From Bacillus alkalicellulosilyticus (GTDB lineage: Bacteria > Bacillota > Bacilli > Bacillales > Bacillaceae_F), in NCBI RefSeq assembly GCF_002019795.1, contig NZ_KV917381.1:1237210-1301209 (forward strand): a stretch of 64,000 nt of DNA, read 5' to 3'. Both the position numbers and the translations under genes were made by a program. Of this stretch, positions 18,917 to 29,830 are shown one piece after another. A model generated the notes under the pieces. The model saw nothing but the letters and a program-made list of their open reading frames with translations. It made no database searches and had not been told where the DNA came from. Within the stretch, counting starts at the first letter, position 1; every line of letters begins with the position of its first letter.

Positions 18917-19168
18917 TTAAAACAATTGTGCTTGTGCTTGTTGAATTTGCTGATGGATTTGATGTAATTTTTGTTGTGCTTGGAGAATATGTTGTTGGTC
19001 AATTTGAGAAGCTGACTCATAGGCTTGTTGAAGGTCATTTTGAGCATCAACGACTTGACGTTGAGCAAATTGAAGTTGAGTAGTGTCTTCCACAGCATGT
19101 TGAATCGCATATTCCGCTTGAAGAATCGCTTGCTGAGCGCTTTGAAGTCCTTGATTTTGAATAGCCAT
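18917..19168 (-). CDS. Small Gln-rich helical protein of unknown function
   Basis: An 83-residue protein, unusually rich in Gln and Ala, which should form one long amphipathic helix or coiled coil (LQSAQQAILQAEYAIQHAVE and similar heptad-like repeats). No Cys, signal peptide or membrane segment is seen. A very good ribosome binding site (AAGGAGGG, 6 nt before the ATG) shows it is a real gene. It lies alone on the minus strand between hemY and spo0B. Gln-rich small helical proteins are common among Bacillus sporulation and spore proteins, but no family is recognised with certainty. Confidence 0.75.
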   Translation of the reverse strand: MAIQNQGLQSAQQAILQAEYAIQHAVEDTTQLQFAQRQVVDAQNDLQQAYESASQIDQQHILQAQQKLHQIHQQIQQAQAQLF

Positions 19169-19335
19169 AGAATTCCCTCCTTATTACTATTAATGTCTTT
19201 GATAGCTTTGCCATAAAACTAGGTCATATTCCTGATTTTTTAGGGTCATTTGTCACATATCTCAAATTGATGAGACATTACTCATCTGGGTATGTTAAGA
19301 TAAGCATGTAAATTTTGTTATTTAGGAGTGCGGGT

Positions 19336-21173
<1,838 letters not shown>

Positions 21174-21205
21174 TAAATCAGTATTTAAGGCATAGGCCTA
21201 TATTT

Positions 21206-21252
21206 AGGGTGTTTCAAAGGGTTTTTATTCACCTTTTCGAACATCCTTTTTT
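21206..21252 (+). terminator. Rho-independent terminator of spo0B-obg
   Basis: Arms at 21207-21220 and 21232-21246 form a long stem with small irregularities, followed by a T-run. Confidence 0.7.
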
Positions 21253-21307
21253 ATTTGTGGAAACAACCAATGTGGCTATTCGTTTGACCTAAATACATAA
21301 TAAGGCA

Positions 21308-21336
21308 TTGTCAAAAAGTTCACACAAATTTATAAT
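21308..21336 (+). promoter_or_regulatory. SigA-type promoter for pheB-pheA
   Basis: TTGTCA at 21308-21313 and TATAAT at 21331-21336, separated by 17 bp, lie 45 bp before the pheB start. Confidence 0.65.
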
Positions 21337-21380
21337 GATATAATATTGATAATTGATCGATTTATGGTGGTGAGAATCCA

Positions 21381-21827
21381 GTGCAACGAGTGGAGCACTT
21401 TTATTTAGTCCGTGAAGATATGTTAACCGAAGCCATGCAAAAAACGCTAGAAGCAAAAGCGTTGCTCCAAACTGGAAAAGCCAAAAAAATAAGTGAGGCT
21501 GTTCATACGGTTGGATTAAGCAGAAGTGCTTTTTATAAATATAAAGATGGCATATTCCCATTCCATACGATGGTTAAGGAAAGCATTATTACTTTTTCTA
21601 TATTGTTAGAAGACCGAGCAGGTGCTCTTTCTGAGTTATTATCAATTGTAGCTTTCTCCAAAGCAAATGTGTTAACGATAAACCAAACCATCCCATTACA
21701 AGGGCGCGCAAATATTACATTATCACTTGATACTGCCCCGATGGAATTAGATGTTCGAGAGTTTGTAAGGACGATTCATGAACTTGATACAGTTGAAAAA
21801 ATAGAAGTGATAGGCTCGGGTTCATAA
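21381..21827 (+). CDS. pheB: ACT-domain protein PheB (ThrR family)
   Basis: A 148-residue protein. The N-terminal part has a possible helix-turn-helix (about 35-55, AVHTVGLSRSAFYKYKDGIF) and the C-terminal half is an amino-acid-binding ACT domain (about 70-145). In B. subtilis this protein, also called ThrR, represses threonine biosynthesis genes. The start is GTG. pheA follows 21 bp later and shares the promoter. Confidence 0.9.
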   Translation: MQRVEHFYLVREDMLTEAMQKTLEAKALLQTGKAKKISEAVHTVGLSRSAFYKYKDGIFPFHTMVKESIITFSILLEDRAGALSELLSIVAFSKANVLTINQTIPLQGRANITLSLDTAPMELDVREFVRTIHELDTVEKIEVIGSGS

Positions 21828-21848
21828 GAAAGAAAGGTTGGGAGAAGC

Positions 21849-22733
21849 ATGAAAAAAATAGGCTACTTAGGCCCAAAAGGAACATTCACTGAAATGGCGG
21901 TTAATGCCATCTTTGCAAGCAAACAGGCTATACCTTATTCGACAATTCCAAACTGTATGGATGCAGTTTCAGCTAAAGAAGTGGATATCGCTGTTGTCCC
22001 CTTAGAAAATGCGATTGAAGGGTCTGTTAACTTAACATTAGATTATATTATTCATAAGCATGAGATTCCTATCGTAGGAGAGGTTGTCGTTCCTATTGAG
22101 CAGCACCTTCTCGTTCATCCAGAAAACAGTGCAAATTGGTCTGGGGTAGAGGTTGTCTATTCACATCCACATGCCATCGCCCAATGTCATGATTTTTTAA
22201 GGAAAGTCTTACCAAAGGCTGAATTGAAATATATGAACTCTACAGGTGCTGCAGCACAGCATGTCTTAAATCATCCTAGTGAAAAGGCTGCAGCGATTGC
22301 AAACGAACTTGCTGCGAGTGTCTATCAATTAGATACTGCTGAGCGATGCATTCATGATTATGAAAATAATCTAACCCGATTTGTCATTTTATCAAATGAT
22401 AAAGAAGAAATAAGCTCACCGTTGTATTTTGAAGATAAAACAACAATGATGGTGACGTTACCTGCAGACTATTCAGGAGCGCTTCACCAAGTGTTATCTG
22501 CTTTTGCTTGGCGGAAGTTAAACTTAACAAAAATTGAGTCAAGACCGATGAAGACAGGCTTAGGTAACTATCTATTTGTAATTGATGTAGACCAACGCAT
22601 GGATGAAGTACTTATCCCAGGGGTCATTGCTGAGCTAGAAGCATTAGGATGTGGGGTACGAGTATTAGGTAGTTACCCATGCTTTACGTTAAAAAAAACA
22701 AAAGATGTAGATAAAAAACCAGTACCTAAGTAA
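21849..22733 (+). CDS. pheA: Prephenate dehydratase PheA
   Basis: PheA converts prephenate to phenylpyruvate for phenylalanine synthesis. The protein has 294 residues. The catalytic domain runs to about 180 with the catalytic Thr in NLTRFVIL. A regulatory ACT domain follows with KIESRPMKTGLGNYLF, the phenylalanine-binding signature. It is the second gene of the pheBA unit, with a terminator after it. Confidence 0.96.
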   Translation: MKKIGYLGPKGTFTEMAVNAIFASKQAIPYSTIPNCMDAVSAKEVDIAVVPLENAIEGSVNLTLDYIIHKHEIPIVGEVVVPIEQHLLVHPENSANWSGVEVVYSHPHAIAQCHDFLRKVLPKAELKYMNSTGAAAQHVLNHPSEKAAAIANELAASVYQLDTAERCIHDYENNLTRFVILSNDKEEISSPLYFEDKTTMMVTLPADYSGALHQVLSAFAWRKLNLTKIESRPMKTGLGNYLFVIDVDQRMDEVLIPGVIAELEALGCGVRVLGSYPCFTLKKTKDVDKKPVPK

Positions 22734-22750
22734 AAAGAAAATAGTAAATA

Positions 22751-22794
22751 AAAACCACTCAAAAGATACTATACAACTTTTAGTGGTTTTCTTA
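22751..22794 (+). terminator. Rho-independent terminator of pheBA
   Basis: AAAACCACT with AGTGGTTTT plus an inner AAAAG/CTTTT form a stem at 22751-22790, followed by a short pyrimidine tail. Confidence 0.65.
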
Positions 22795-22811
22795 TGTCTT
22801 GTAAGCAATCC

Positions 22812-22917
22812 AGGAAGGGCGATGGCTTTACTCGCTGTGAGTACTTTACTAAGAAGTTCACATAGTAAAGTACTTTTCAAAAGAGGGCATTGGCTTTGCA
22901 CATCGCTTCTAAAAGCG
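22812..22917. repeat. Motif-hairpin-motif intergenic element (family I, copy B)
   Basis: GGCTTTACTCGCTGT (22824-22838) and GGCTTTGCACATCGC (22892-22906) bracket a perfect 12-bp stem AGTACTTTACTA/TAGTAAAGTACT (22840-22851 with 22863-22874). It ends at the 3' end of niaR and lies between convergent genes. Confidence 0.7.
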
Positions 22918-22918
22918 A

Positions 22919-23455
22919 CTATGTCGCTTTTAGAAGATAGCCTGCGTTACGGAGGGCTTGGATAGCTTCGGTCAACTGTTCTTCAGAGGAACCTTCAATA
23001 GTGTGGAGATGGACTCCATCTGTTAGTTCGGATAAAAGAGTGGCTCCTGTACTGGTGATTTTTTCGATGAACGATTTGATATCTCGACGATTTGCAATCA
23101 TCAGTGAGCCCGTGATGTCACCATAAACCGGGTGTTCTACCATAACATCCTTAATTGTAACCCCATGGTCAACTAAAATGGTTAATTCAGCTTCCGTTTC
23201 AGCCGGTGAGTGCTGGCAAGCGATGACTTTTTGAATGTAACGAGTATCTTTTTTTAAGTACATATATCCTTGGGCAGTTGCAATGATAGGGTGATTTTTA
23301 GCTTTTAAAATTGAAATGTCTTGGACAATCACTTGTCGGCTCACGTTTGTTCTATCAGCAAAATCATTCCCTGTAATCGGTTCTGTCGTTTCAAGTAACC
23401 AATGTAAAAGTAGCTTTCTTCGTTCTTCTCCTAATACTTTTCGTTTCCCCGTCAT
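22919..23455 (-). CDS. niaR: NiaR (YrxA), niacin-responsive repressor of NAD synthesis
   Basis: A 178-residue regulator with an N-terminal HTH_11 domain (about 10-65) and a C-terminal 3H domain. The metal-binding ligands of the 3H domain are visible as H82, E90, H149 and H151, with the spacing known for the structurally characterised Thermotoga protein. The family represses NAD biosynthesis genes when nicotinic acid is present. It lies 15 bp after nifS on the minus strand, so it is probably autoregulated through the operator upstream of nifS. Confidence 0.93.
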   Translation of the reverse strand: MTGKRKVLGEERRKLLLHWLLETTEPITGNDFADRTNVSRQVIVQDISILKAKNHPIIATAQGYMYLKKDTRYIQKVIACQHSPAETEAELTILVDHGVTIKDVMVEHPVYGDITGSLMIANRRDIKSFIEKITSTGATLLSELTDGVHLHTIEGSSEEQLTEAIQALRNAGYLLKAT

Positions 23456-23470
23456 ACACTTTACTCCTCT

Positions 23471-24592
23471 CTAGCTAAAATAGGCAGCTATGATTTCATT
23501 TAAACAAGTGGCTGTCGTACGTATATCCTGTTCGGTTGTATGTTTTCCTAATGTAATTCTTATAAATTCATGTGCCTCTCCAGTTGTTTTTCCAGTTGCT
23601 ATCATAGATTTAGGTGGGTCAGATTGTCCAACCTTGCAGGCACTACCCGTGGATATTGCTATTCCTCTGCGATTGCATTCAAGCATGACGTATTGACCTT
23701 CAATTCCTTTTATGCGTAAGGAAATGTGATGAGGTAGCCTCTTGTTTGGATGACCTTCTAATACACAAAAGTCGTTGTTAATTAGTCCAAGGAATAGTTC
23801 TTTAAGAGAAGAGAGGCGTGCCGCTTCAGCATTCATTTCTTTTGATATCTCTTCAGTTGCTGTTGCAAAAGCAGCTACTGCTGGAACATTGAGCGTTCCT
23901 TGTCTAAATCCTGATTCATGTGTCCCGTTTTCTAGCAACGGTCTCCACCTTACTTTAGGATTAATATAACATGCACCAATTCCTTTTGGACCATAAATTT
24001 TATGTCCAGAAATCGTAATACAATCAAGATGAGATTTTTGAACATCTATTGGTATTTTTCCGAAAGATTGGACACAGTCACTATGAAAAAGAATGTTCCT
24101 CTCCTGTAAATACTTCCCGATGGTTTCAATATCTTGCAACGTACCTAACTCTGCATTTGAATGACCGATGGAAACAAGGATTGTATCTTCTCGTATTGTA
24201 TTCTTGAGCACATCCATTTCAATTTCGCCATACTGATTTACTGGAAGGTATGAAACATCAAAACCAGAGTCAGCAAGCCATAAAAACGTATTTAGAACAG
24301 AGGGATGTTCAATTTCTGTAGTAATGATATGTTTTCCTTTTTTGGCTTTAGAGAGGGAGAGGAGTGATAAAAAATTACTTTCTGATCCCCCACTTGTAAA
24401 ATAAATTCCACGTTCTTCACCATTAATTAATTGAGCGATTATCTTCCTTGAATGTGAAACAATTTCATTAGATATGAGTCCAAAGTCATGTAAACTATTT
24501 GGGTTACCAAAATGCTCTTGAGCTACTTTTGTATAAATGTGTAGAGCCTGATCAGACATAGGTGTTGTTGCTGAATAATCTAAATAAATCAT
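23471..24592 (-). CDS. nifS: Cysteine desulfurase NifS of the NAD cluster
   Basis: A PLP enzyme of 373 residues. The PLP lysine is K198 (SGHKIYGPKG) and the catalytic cysteine C319 lies in STGSACKVG. In B. subtilis this paralogue supplies sulfur for the Fe-S cluster of quinolinate synthase NadA. It is divergent from nadBCA and followed by niaR, the same arrangement as B. subtilis. Confidence 0.94.
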   Translation of the reverse strand: MIYLDYSATTPMSDQALHIYTKVAQEHFGNPNSLHDFGLISNEIVSHSRKIIAQLINGEERGIYFTSGGSESNFLSLLSLSKAKKGKHIITTEIEHPSVLNTFLWLADSGFDVSYLPVNQYGEIEMDVLKNTIREDTILVSIGHSNAELGTLQDIETIGKYLQERNILFHSDCVQSFGKIPIDVQKSHLDCITISGHKIYGPKGIGACYINPKVRWRPLLENGTHESGFRQGTLNVPAVAAFATATEEISKEMNAEAARLSSLKELFLGLINNDFCVLEGHPNKRLPHHISLRIKGIEGQYVMLECNRRGIAISTGSACKVGQSDPPKSMIATGKTTGEAHEFIRITLGKHTTEQDIRTTATCLNEIIAAYFS

Positions 24593-24697
24593 GATATCGC
24601 TCCATTTTCGTATTTGGTAAACATTTATATTGGTTTCTTAAGGCCTTGTTAATACTAAAGAATAAAACTTATCTTATAGAATTACATAAAAAAACTC

Positions 24698-24742
24698 TTG
24701 TCACTAGTTTAAATTTATGTAAATATAGGTGTCAAGACACCT
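24698..24742. promoter_or_regulatory. NiaR operator and divergent promoter region of nadB and nifS
   Basis: A perfect palindrome AGGTGTC-AA-GACACCT lies at 24727-24742, matching my recollection of the Bacillus NiaR/YrxA site. On the plus strand TTGTCA at 24698 may be the nadB -35, putting the palindrome at or just after the -10. On the minus strand the palindrome centre reads TTGACA and may be the nifS -35. One site could therefore repress both directions. Confidence 0.65.
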
Positions 24743-24765
24743 GTTGCACTAAAAGGTAAAAAACC

Positions 24766-24808
24766 GAAGCCACTGAAAAAGTACAAAACAACTTTTCAGT
24801 GCCCTCGA
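24766..24808. repeat. Hairpin shared with the bofC-ruvA gap
   Basis: CACTGAAAAAGT pairs with ACTTTTCAGTG across a short loop. About 28 nt, beginning GAAGCCACTGAAAAAGTACA, are nearly identical to 32014-32043. It lies in the nadB leader between the operator and the gene. Confidence 0.55.
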
Positions 24809-24853
24809 ATAACAAACCTTTACAGTGCGCTCGTTAAAAGGGAGGTCATTTGA

Positions 24854-26455
24854 ATGACAATAACACAGGTAGCAGATGTGATCATCATTGGAAGTGGCCT
24901 GGCGGGGTTAATGGCAGCTGAGATTCTTTCTACGCATAAGAATGTGATAATTATCACAAAGTCAAATGTAGAATGTAGTAATTCTTCAATGGCTCAAGGT
25001 GGAATAGCGGCTGCAATTGACAAAGAAGACAGTTGGAGTGACCACTTTTTCGATACAATTGTGGCCGGAAGTTTTCATAATAACGAAGCAGTGACGAAAC
25101 TTCTCGTGCAAAAAGGGCCAGAAATGATTGAGAAATTAATTGAGCTCGGTGTAAACTTTGACCGTGACAATGATGGAAACTATTCCCTCGGAAAAGAAGG
25201 TGCTCATCAACGAAGAAGAATCCTTCATGCTGGCGGTGATGCGACTGGCAAGGAGCTAGTGACTAAATTAATTGAACGAGTCAAAAAACATACAACAATC
25301 ATTGAACATGAAACAGCAATCGACCTTTTAGTATCGAATACGGGCTGTTATGGTGTCATAACACATACACAAAACGAGCAAGAGAAAATATACCTTGCTC
25401 CGCACACGATTTTAGCTACTGGCGGAGCAGGACAGCTATATGAAGTGACATCCAATTGTGAGCAGGTAACTGGCGATGGAATGGCACTAGCATACCGAGC
25501 TGGAGCACTTCTTGCTGATATGGAATTTATTCAATTTCATCCAACGATGTTAGTCAAGGACGGAAAAGCATATGGGCTTGTATCGGAGGCAGTTCGTGGC
25601 GAGGGGGCTAGACTTCTTACTGAGCAAGGCACTTATCTAATGGATGGCAAGCATGAACAAATGGACTTGGCACCAAGAGATGTTGTAGCTAGAGCTATTT
25701 TTGAACAATTATCCTTAGGCAAACCTTTATTTCTTGATATCTCATCAATTCCTGATTTTCAGTCTAGGTTTCCATCTGTTACAGAATTATGTATAAAGGC
25801 TGGATTAGAAATAGAAGATGGACGGATTCCTGTTGCCCCTGGCGCTCATTTTATGATGGGAGGAGTCGTAACCGATGAACAAGGTCAAACAACGGTTCCA
25901 GGATTATATGCGATAGGAGAAGTGGCCCGAACAGGAGTTCATGGTGCCAATCGCTTAGCAAGCAATTCGTTGCTTGAAGGAATTGTGTTTGCTTCGGAAT
26001 TAGCATCATTCATTCTTTCTGCTAATCGTCTTAAAGCCCCTTTAGTTGTCCTTTCTAATCGAGACGAATTAAAAGCAAGGGATTTTGAGTTACCTAACGT
26101 ATACGAGATACAAGGATTGATGTCTCAGTTTGTAGGAATTGTCCGTAATAAGCAGGGGTTAGAAACGGCTCTGCAATGGGTGAAATCTTATGAAAAGGCA
26201 ATATGGAATAACCAAGAATACAGATTAAAGATTGATGAAAAAACCATTTGTAATATGTTAACGGTTTGTTATTTTATTATTTCTGCAGCTCTTGAACGAA
26301 CTGAAAGCAGAGGAGGCCATTTCCGTTCCGATGCTCCTCAACTCGATTCAGAATGGTTACAAAAAAGTCTTTACTGGTCAAATCGCCAAACGAATCCTGT
26401 TCATGATGTGCAACTTAAAGATGATTGTAAACCTATGGTAGGAGTGAAATCATGA
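24854..26455 (+). CDS. nadB: L-aspartate oxidase NadB
   Basis: NadB oxidises L-aspartate to iminoaspartate, the first step of NAD synthesis. The 533-residue flavoprotein has the FAD-binding motif IIGSGLAGLMAAE at the N terminus, SMAQGGIAAA, and the C-terminal GVHGANRLASNSLLEG region. GGGAGG precedes the ATG. Its last 4 bp overlap nadC. Confidence 0.97.
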   Translation: MTITQVADVIIIGSGLAGLMAAEILSTHKNVIIITKSNVECSNSSMAQGGIAAAIDKEDSWSDHFFDTIVAGSFHNNEAVTKLLVQKGPEMIEKLIELGVNFDRDNDGNYSLGKEGAHQRRRILHAGGDATGKELVTKLIERVKKHTTIIEHETAIDLLVSNTGCYGVITHTQNEQEKIYLAPHTILATGGAGQLYEVTSNCEQVTGDGMALAYRAGALLADMEFIQFHPTMLVKDGKAYGLVSEAVRGEGARLLTEQGTYLMDGKHEQMDLAPRDVVARAIFEQLSLGKPLFLDISSIPDFQSRFPSVTELCIKAGLEIEDGRIPVAPGAHFMMGGVVTDEQGQTTVPGLYAIGEVARTGVHGANRLASNSLLEGIVFASELASFILSANRLKAPLVVLSNRDELKARDFELPNVYEIQGLMSQFVGIVRNKQGLETALQWVKSYEKAIWNNQEYRLKIDEKTICNMLTVCYFIISAALERTESRGGHFRSDAPQLDSEWLQKSLYWSNRQTNPVHDVQLKDDCKPMVGVKS

Positions 26456-27288
26456 ATTACTTACAAGTGAAACAGCAGTTACAACAATTTTTTATTGAAG
26501 ATATCGGAAGTGGTGACATTTCAGCATCTATTTTTCAAAACCAGCATGGAACCGGTGATTTTATTGTAAAAGACGATGGTATCATAGCTGGAATTAACAT
26601 CATCAAGGAAGGATACCACCTGCTCGACTCAAGCATCGTGGTTCGTACAAATTATAAGGATGGGGATTATGTTGAAAGAGGAACAGTTATCGCAACTGTA
26701 TCTGGTCCTGTCGCCTCTTTACTAACTGGTGAGAGAGTGATCCTCAACTTACTGCAACGTATGAGCGGGATTGCTACACTTACTAAGCAAGCGGTTATTG
26801 CTTTATCAAGTGAAAAAACAAGAATATGTGATACGAGAAAGACAACACCAGGTTTGCGTATGTTTGAGAAATATGCTGTACAATGTGGTGGTGGGTATAA
26901 TCATCGAATTGGGTTATATGATGGTGTGATGATAAAAGACAATCATATCGCAGCTGCAGGAAGCATTTCAGCAGCGGTAGCGCAAGTAAGAGAAAGCTTA
27001 GGGCATATGGTGAAAATTGAAGTGGAAACCGAATCTAAAGAAGCTGTTCTAGAAGCGGTAGAGGCAAAAGCAGATATTATTATGTTTGATAACCGTTCCC
27101 CGGAAGAAGTGAAGCAATTTGTTGAATTAGTCCCTTCTGGAATTGTGACAGAAGCTTCAGGTGGAATTCAGTTATCTAACCTTGCTGACTATCGTTTTAG
27201 TGGAGTTGACTATATATCGCTTGGGTTCTTAACTCATTCGGTGAAAGCACTTGACATAAGTTTTAATGTAACTGGGGGGAATAAATAA
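26452..27288 (+). CDS. nadC: Nicotinate-nucleotide pyrophosphorylase NadC
   Basis: NadC makes nicotinate mononucleotide from quinolinate and PRPP. The protein has 278 residues with the substrate-binding signature [11 protein letters not shown], the basic [15 protein letters not shown] segment and a Gly-rich phosphate site near the C terminus. It overlaps nadB by 4 bp and nadA by 1 bp, so the three are translationally coupled. Confidence 0.97.
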   Translation: MNYLQVKQQLQQFFIEDIGSGDISASIFQNQHGTGDFIVKDDGIIAGINIIKEGYHLLDSSIVVRTNYKDGDYVERGTVIATVSGPVASLLTGERVILNLLQRMSGIATLTKQAVIALSSEKTRICDTRKTTPGLRMFEKYAVQCGGGYNHRIGLYDGVMIKDNHIAAAGSISAAVAQVRESLGHMVKIEVETESKEAVLEAVEAKADIIMFDNRSPEEVKQFVELVPSGIVTEASGGIQLSNLADYRFSGVDYISLGFLTHSVKALDISFNVTGGNK

Positions 27289-28391
27289 TGAGTATGTTAG
27301 AAATGATTGAAAAACAAACACTACTTCCAAAGAAATATGCACAAATGTCAGTACAACAAATGGAAGAACGAGTGAGAGAAATAAAAAATAAATATGGGAA
27401 CCGTATTTATATTCCTGGACATCATTATCAAAAGGATGAAGTCATTCAATTTTCAGATTCAACAGGAGATTCATTGCAGTTAGCACAATTATCAGCTCAA
27501 AATAAGGATGCAGAATATATTGTCTTTTGCGGTGTTCATTTTATGGCAGAGACTGCGGATATCCTAACAGCAGACCATCAGGAAGTTATTTTACCTGATA
27601 TGCGAGCTGGCTGTTCAATGGCAGATATGGCTGATATGGACCAAACTGACCGTGCATGGGACGCACTACAAAAGAAATTTTCGGATACAATTTTACCGTT
27701 AACGTATGTAAATAGTACAGCAGCGATTAAAGCATTTTGTGGAAGACATGGAGGAGCAACGGTAACTTCATCTAATGCTAAAAAAATGTTGGAGTGGGCT
27801 TTTACACAAAAAGAAAGAATTTTGTTTTTACCGGACCAACATCTTGGCCGTAACACAGCGTTTGATCTTGGCATCCCGTTAGAACATATGGCTGTATGGG
27901 ATCCTATCTCAGATAAGCTTGAGTATGAAGGAAATGTCGAGGACGTGAAGATTATCTTATGGAAGGGACATTGTTCTGTTCATGAGAAGTTCACGGTAGA
28001 AAATATAAAAGAGTTAAGAGCGTCTTCTCCAGAAACAAACATTATTGTTCATCCGGAGTGTTCACATGAAGTTGTACAATTAGCAGATTATGCCGGCTCA
28101 ACACACTATATTATTGAGAAGTTAAAAGCAGCACCGGCTAACACAAAATGGGCAGTCGGAACCGAGATGAATCTCGTGAAACGCCTTGGTCAAATTCATA
28201 CAGATAAAGTAGTTACTTCTCTTAATCCAAACATGTGCCCTTGTTTAACGATGAATCGTATTGACCTTCCTCATTTATTATGGTCATTAGAAGCGATTGA
28301 AGAAGGTAAAGTTTTAAATAAAATAAAAGTTGATGAAGATGTAGCTAAAGAAGCTATCCTAGCGTTGGAACGTATGTTACAAAGAGCATAA
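27288..28391 (+). CDS. nadA: Quinolinate synthase NadA
   Basis: NadA condenses iminoaspartate with dihydroxyacetone phosphate into quinolinate using a [4Fe-4S] cluster. The protein has 367 residues. The cluster ligands correspond to C109 (RAGCSMAD), C229 (GHCSVH) and C319 (MCPCL), each one residue before the B. subtilis positions, and C317 gives the conserved CPC pair. It ends the nad operon, ahead of a repeat element and terminator. Confidence 0.97.
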   Translation: MSMLEMIEKQTLLPKKYAQMSVQQMEERVREIKNKYGNRIYIPGHHYQKDEVIQFSDSTGDSLQLAQLSAQNKDAEYIVFCGVHFMAETADILTADHQEVILPDMRAGCSMADMADMDQTDRAWDALQKKFSDTILPLTYVNSTAAIKAFCGRHGGATVTSSNAKKMLEWAFTQKERILFLPDQHLGRNTAFDLGIPLEHMAVWDPISDKLEYEGNVEDVKIILWKGHCSVHEKFTVENIKELRASSPETNIIVHPECSHEVVQLADYAGSTHYIIEKLKAAPANTKWAVGTEMNLVKRLGQIHTDKVVTSLNPNMCPCLTMNRIDLPHLLWSLEAIEEGKVLNKIKVDEDVAKEAILALERMLQRA

Positions 28392-28402
28392 ATTTAAGAA
28401 AT

Positions 28403-28524
28403 GGGCTAGGACAGAACTAGCTAAAACAAAACATCTGTACTGGCTTCACTCGCCACAAAGCCCGTTGTGAGAAACCCACTCACAACGGGCTTTTAAAAGA
28501 AGGTGGCGGTTTCGCTCATTGCTT
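28403..28524 (+). repeat. Motif-hairpin-motif intergenic element (family I, copy C)
   Basis: GGCTTCACTCGCC (28442-28454) and GGTTTCGCTCATTGC (28508-28522) bracket a perfect 15-bp stem AAAGCCCGTTGTGAG/CTCACAACGGGCTTT (28457-28471 with 28479-28493). The element is nearly identical to the one after secF at 47.8 kb. It sits between the nadA stop and its terminator. Confidence 0.75.
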
Positions 28525-28580
28525 AGAGGGTGAGACAAAAGGTCAATAACAACCTTTTGTCTCACCCTCTTTCTTTTTTT
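28525..28580 (+). terminator. Rho-independent terminator of nadBCA
   Basis: A perfect 19-bp stem (28525-28543 with 28552-28570, AGAGGGTGAGACAAAAGGT) is followed by a pyrimidine and T-run. Confidence 0.85.
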
Positions 28581-28602
28581 GGTATAAAGCAAGAAAATTC
28601 CG

Positions 28603-28658
28603 CATAGATTGTGCTGAGAGTATTGTTCCGGCTAGCTTCTCATAGGTATCAATCTATG
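28603..28658. repeat. Inverted repeat upstream of safA
   Basis: CATAGATTG (28603-28611) is matched by CAATCTATG (28650-28658), with an inner TGAGA/TCTCA pairing. A CATATAAT box at 28681-28688 downstream resembles a SigE -10, which would fit safA, but the -35 is unclear. Confidence 0.4.
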
Positions 28659-28717
28659 TGTACCATTTAGCCCAAGTTTGCATATAATGTACAGAATTGT
28701 TTGAGGAGGGGAAGAAG

Positions 28718-29701
28718 TTGAAAATTCATATCGTTCAAAAAGGTGACACGTTATGGAAATTATCTCAAAAGTACAATGTAGATTTTGAACAGTTAAAAGC
28801 AGTAAATAATCACTTATCTAACCCTGATATGATTATGCCAGGAATGAAAATTAAAATTCCAACAGGTAGTGTTCCTGTGAAAAAAGAAGCACCGATTAAA
28901 AAAGAAGCACCAATTCAAAAGGAAGCTCCGATTCAAAAAGAGGCTCCCATTAAAGAGCAACCAGTTGTAAAAGAGCAGCCAAAGCCAGTTATGCCTCAAA
29001 TGCCACAAGTTCCTTATGTCCAGCCGATATCGCATGAGATGCACTTTAACATTTACAAACCACAGCAGCCAATCAAACAACCACCAGCTCCACCAAAAAA
29101 ACCAGAAATTAAAGCACCACCTAAACAACCAGTTGTAAAAGCTCCTATTATGGAAAAACCAAAAGAAAAACCATGTCCACCATTAGAGTCACCAAAAGCG
29201 CCAATGCCACCAGCACCAACACAAGTAGCACCAATGGCACCACCACCACAAATATCGCCAATGGCAATGCCACAACAACCATGTCCGCCGGTGCTGATGC
29301 CACAACAACCATGTCCGCCGATGTATCCAATATCGCCAATCATGCCTGGTTGCGCTAGTCCAGGAAGTTTCTCACCGTATGGGATGCAACAAGGTTTTCA
29401 AGCATACCCTAGTCCATATCAAGGATATCCACAACATCAAGGTGCATTTCCTCAACAACAAATGCCACCTTATGGATTTCCGCAACAACAAGGTGGAGTA
29501 CCTTTTTATGGGTATGAGCAAGCAATGCCACCTCAGCAACCACAAGCACCTGTTCAATTTGGCGGAGTTCAACCACCAAGTACGTATGCACAACCAGGTT
29601 TTCCGGCTTCAGGACACCAGGTACCAACACATCCAACAAGTGGATTTCCTGCTCAACGATTACCGAATGAGTATGAAGAATACGATGATATCGACGATTA
29701 A
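28718..29701 (+). CDS. safA: SafA, spore coat/cortex morphogenetic protein
   Basis: SafA binds the cortex through LysM and organises inner spore coat assembly. The protein has 327 residues. A single LysM domain covers residues 3-48 (HIVQKGDTLWKLSQKYNVDF). The rest is low complexity: a KKEAPI/QKEAPI repeat (about 52-80), then Pro/Gln/Met-rich sequence with two MPQQPCPP units that supply most of the Cys, and a Tyr/Pro/Gln tail. TTG at 28718 is chosen because GAGGAGGGG is 6 nt upstream and the protein then starts at the LysM. B. subtilis SafA is somewhat longer and lies in the same place after nadA. Confidence 0.92.
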   Translation: MKIHIVQKGDTLWKLSQKYNVDFEQLKAVNNHLSNPDMIMPGMKIKIPTGSVPVKKEAPIKKEAPIQKEAPIQKEAPIKEQPVVKEQPKPVMPQMPQVPYVQPISHEMHFNIYKPQQPIKQPPAPPKKPEIKAPPKQPVVKAPIMEKPKEKPCPPLESPKAPMPPAPTQVAPMAPPPQISPMAMPQQPCPPVLMPQQPCPPMYPISPIMPGCASPGSFSPYGMQQGFQAYPSPYQGYPQHQGAFPQQQMPPYGFPQQQGGVPFYGYEQAMPPQQPQAPVQFGGVQPPSTYAQPGFPASGHQVPTHPTSGFPAQRLPNEYEEYDDIDD

Positions 29702-29703
29702 AA

Positions 29704-29739
29704 AAGGTGAGGCGACATTATGTCGTCTCATTTTTTTTA
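29704..29739 (+). terminator. Rho-independent terminator of safA
   Basis: TGAGGCGACA (29708-29717) pairs with TGTCGTCTCA (29721-29730) with one G-U pair, followed by eight T. Confidence 0.85.
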
Positions 29740-29830
29740 TGTAGAACAAAATATTAACAACACTCCTACAATGTAACAGTGTAATACAAGCTTGAAATAG
29801 ACATCATAAGTTGTGAAAGGAGGTTAAAAC

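Noticed and set aside
28603-28658. CTGAGAG as part of a TPP riboswitch upstream of safA
   Set aside because: The other conserved blocks are missing and the downstream gene is not a thiamine gene.
28814-29639. Long minus-strand frames inside safA
   Set aside because: They reflect the Pro/Gln-rich low-complexity codons of safA and have no start signals.
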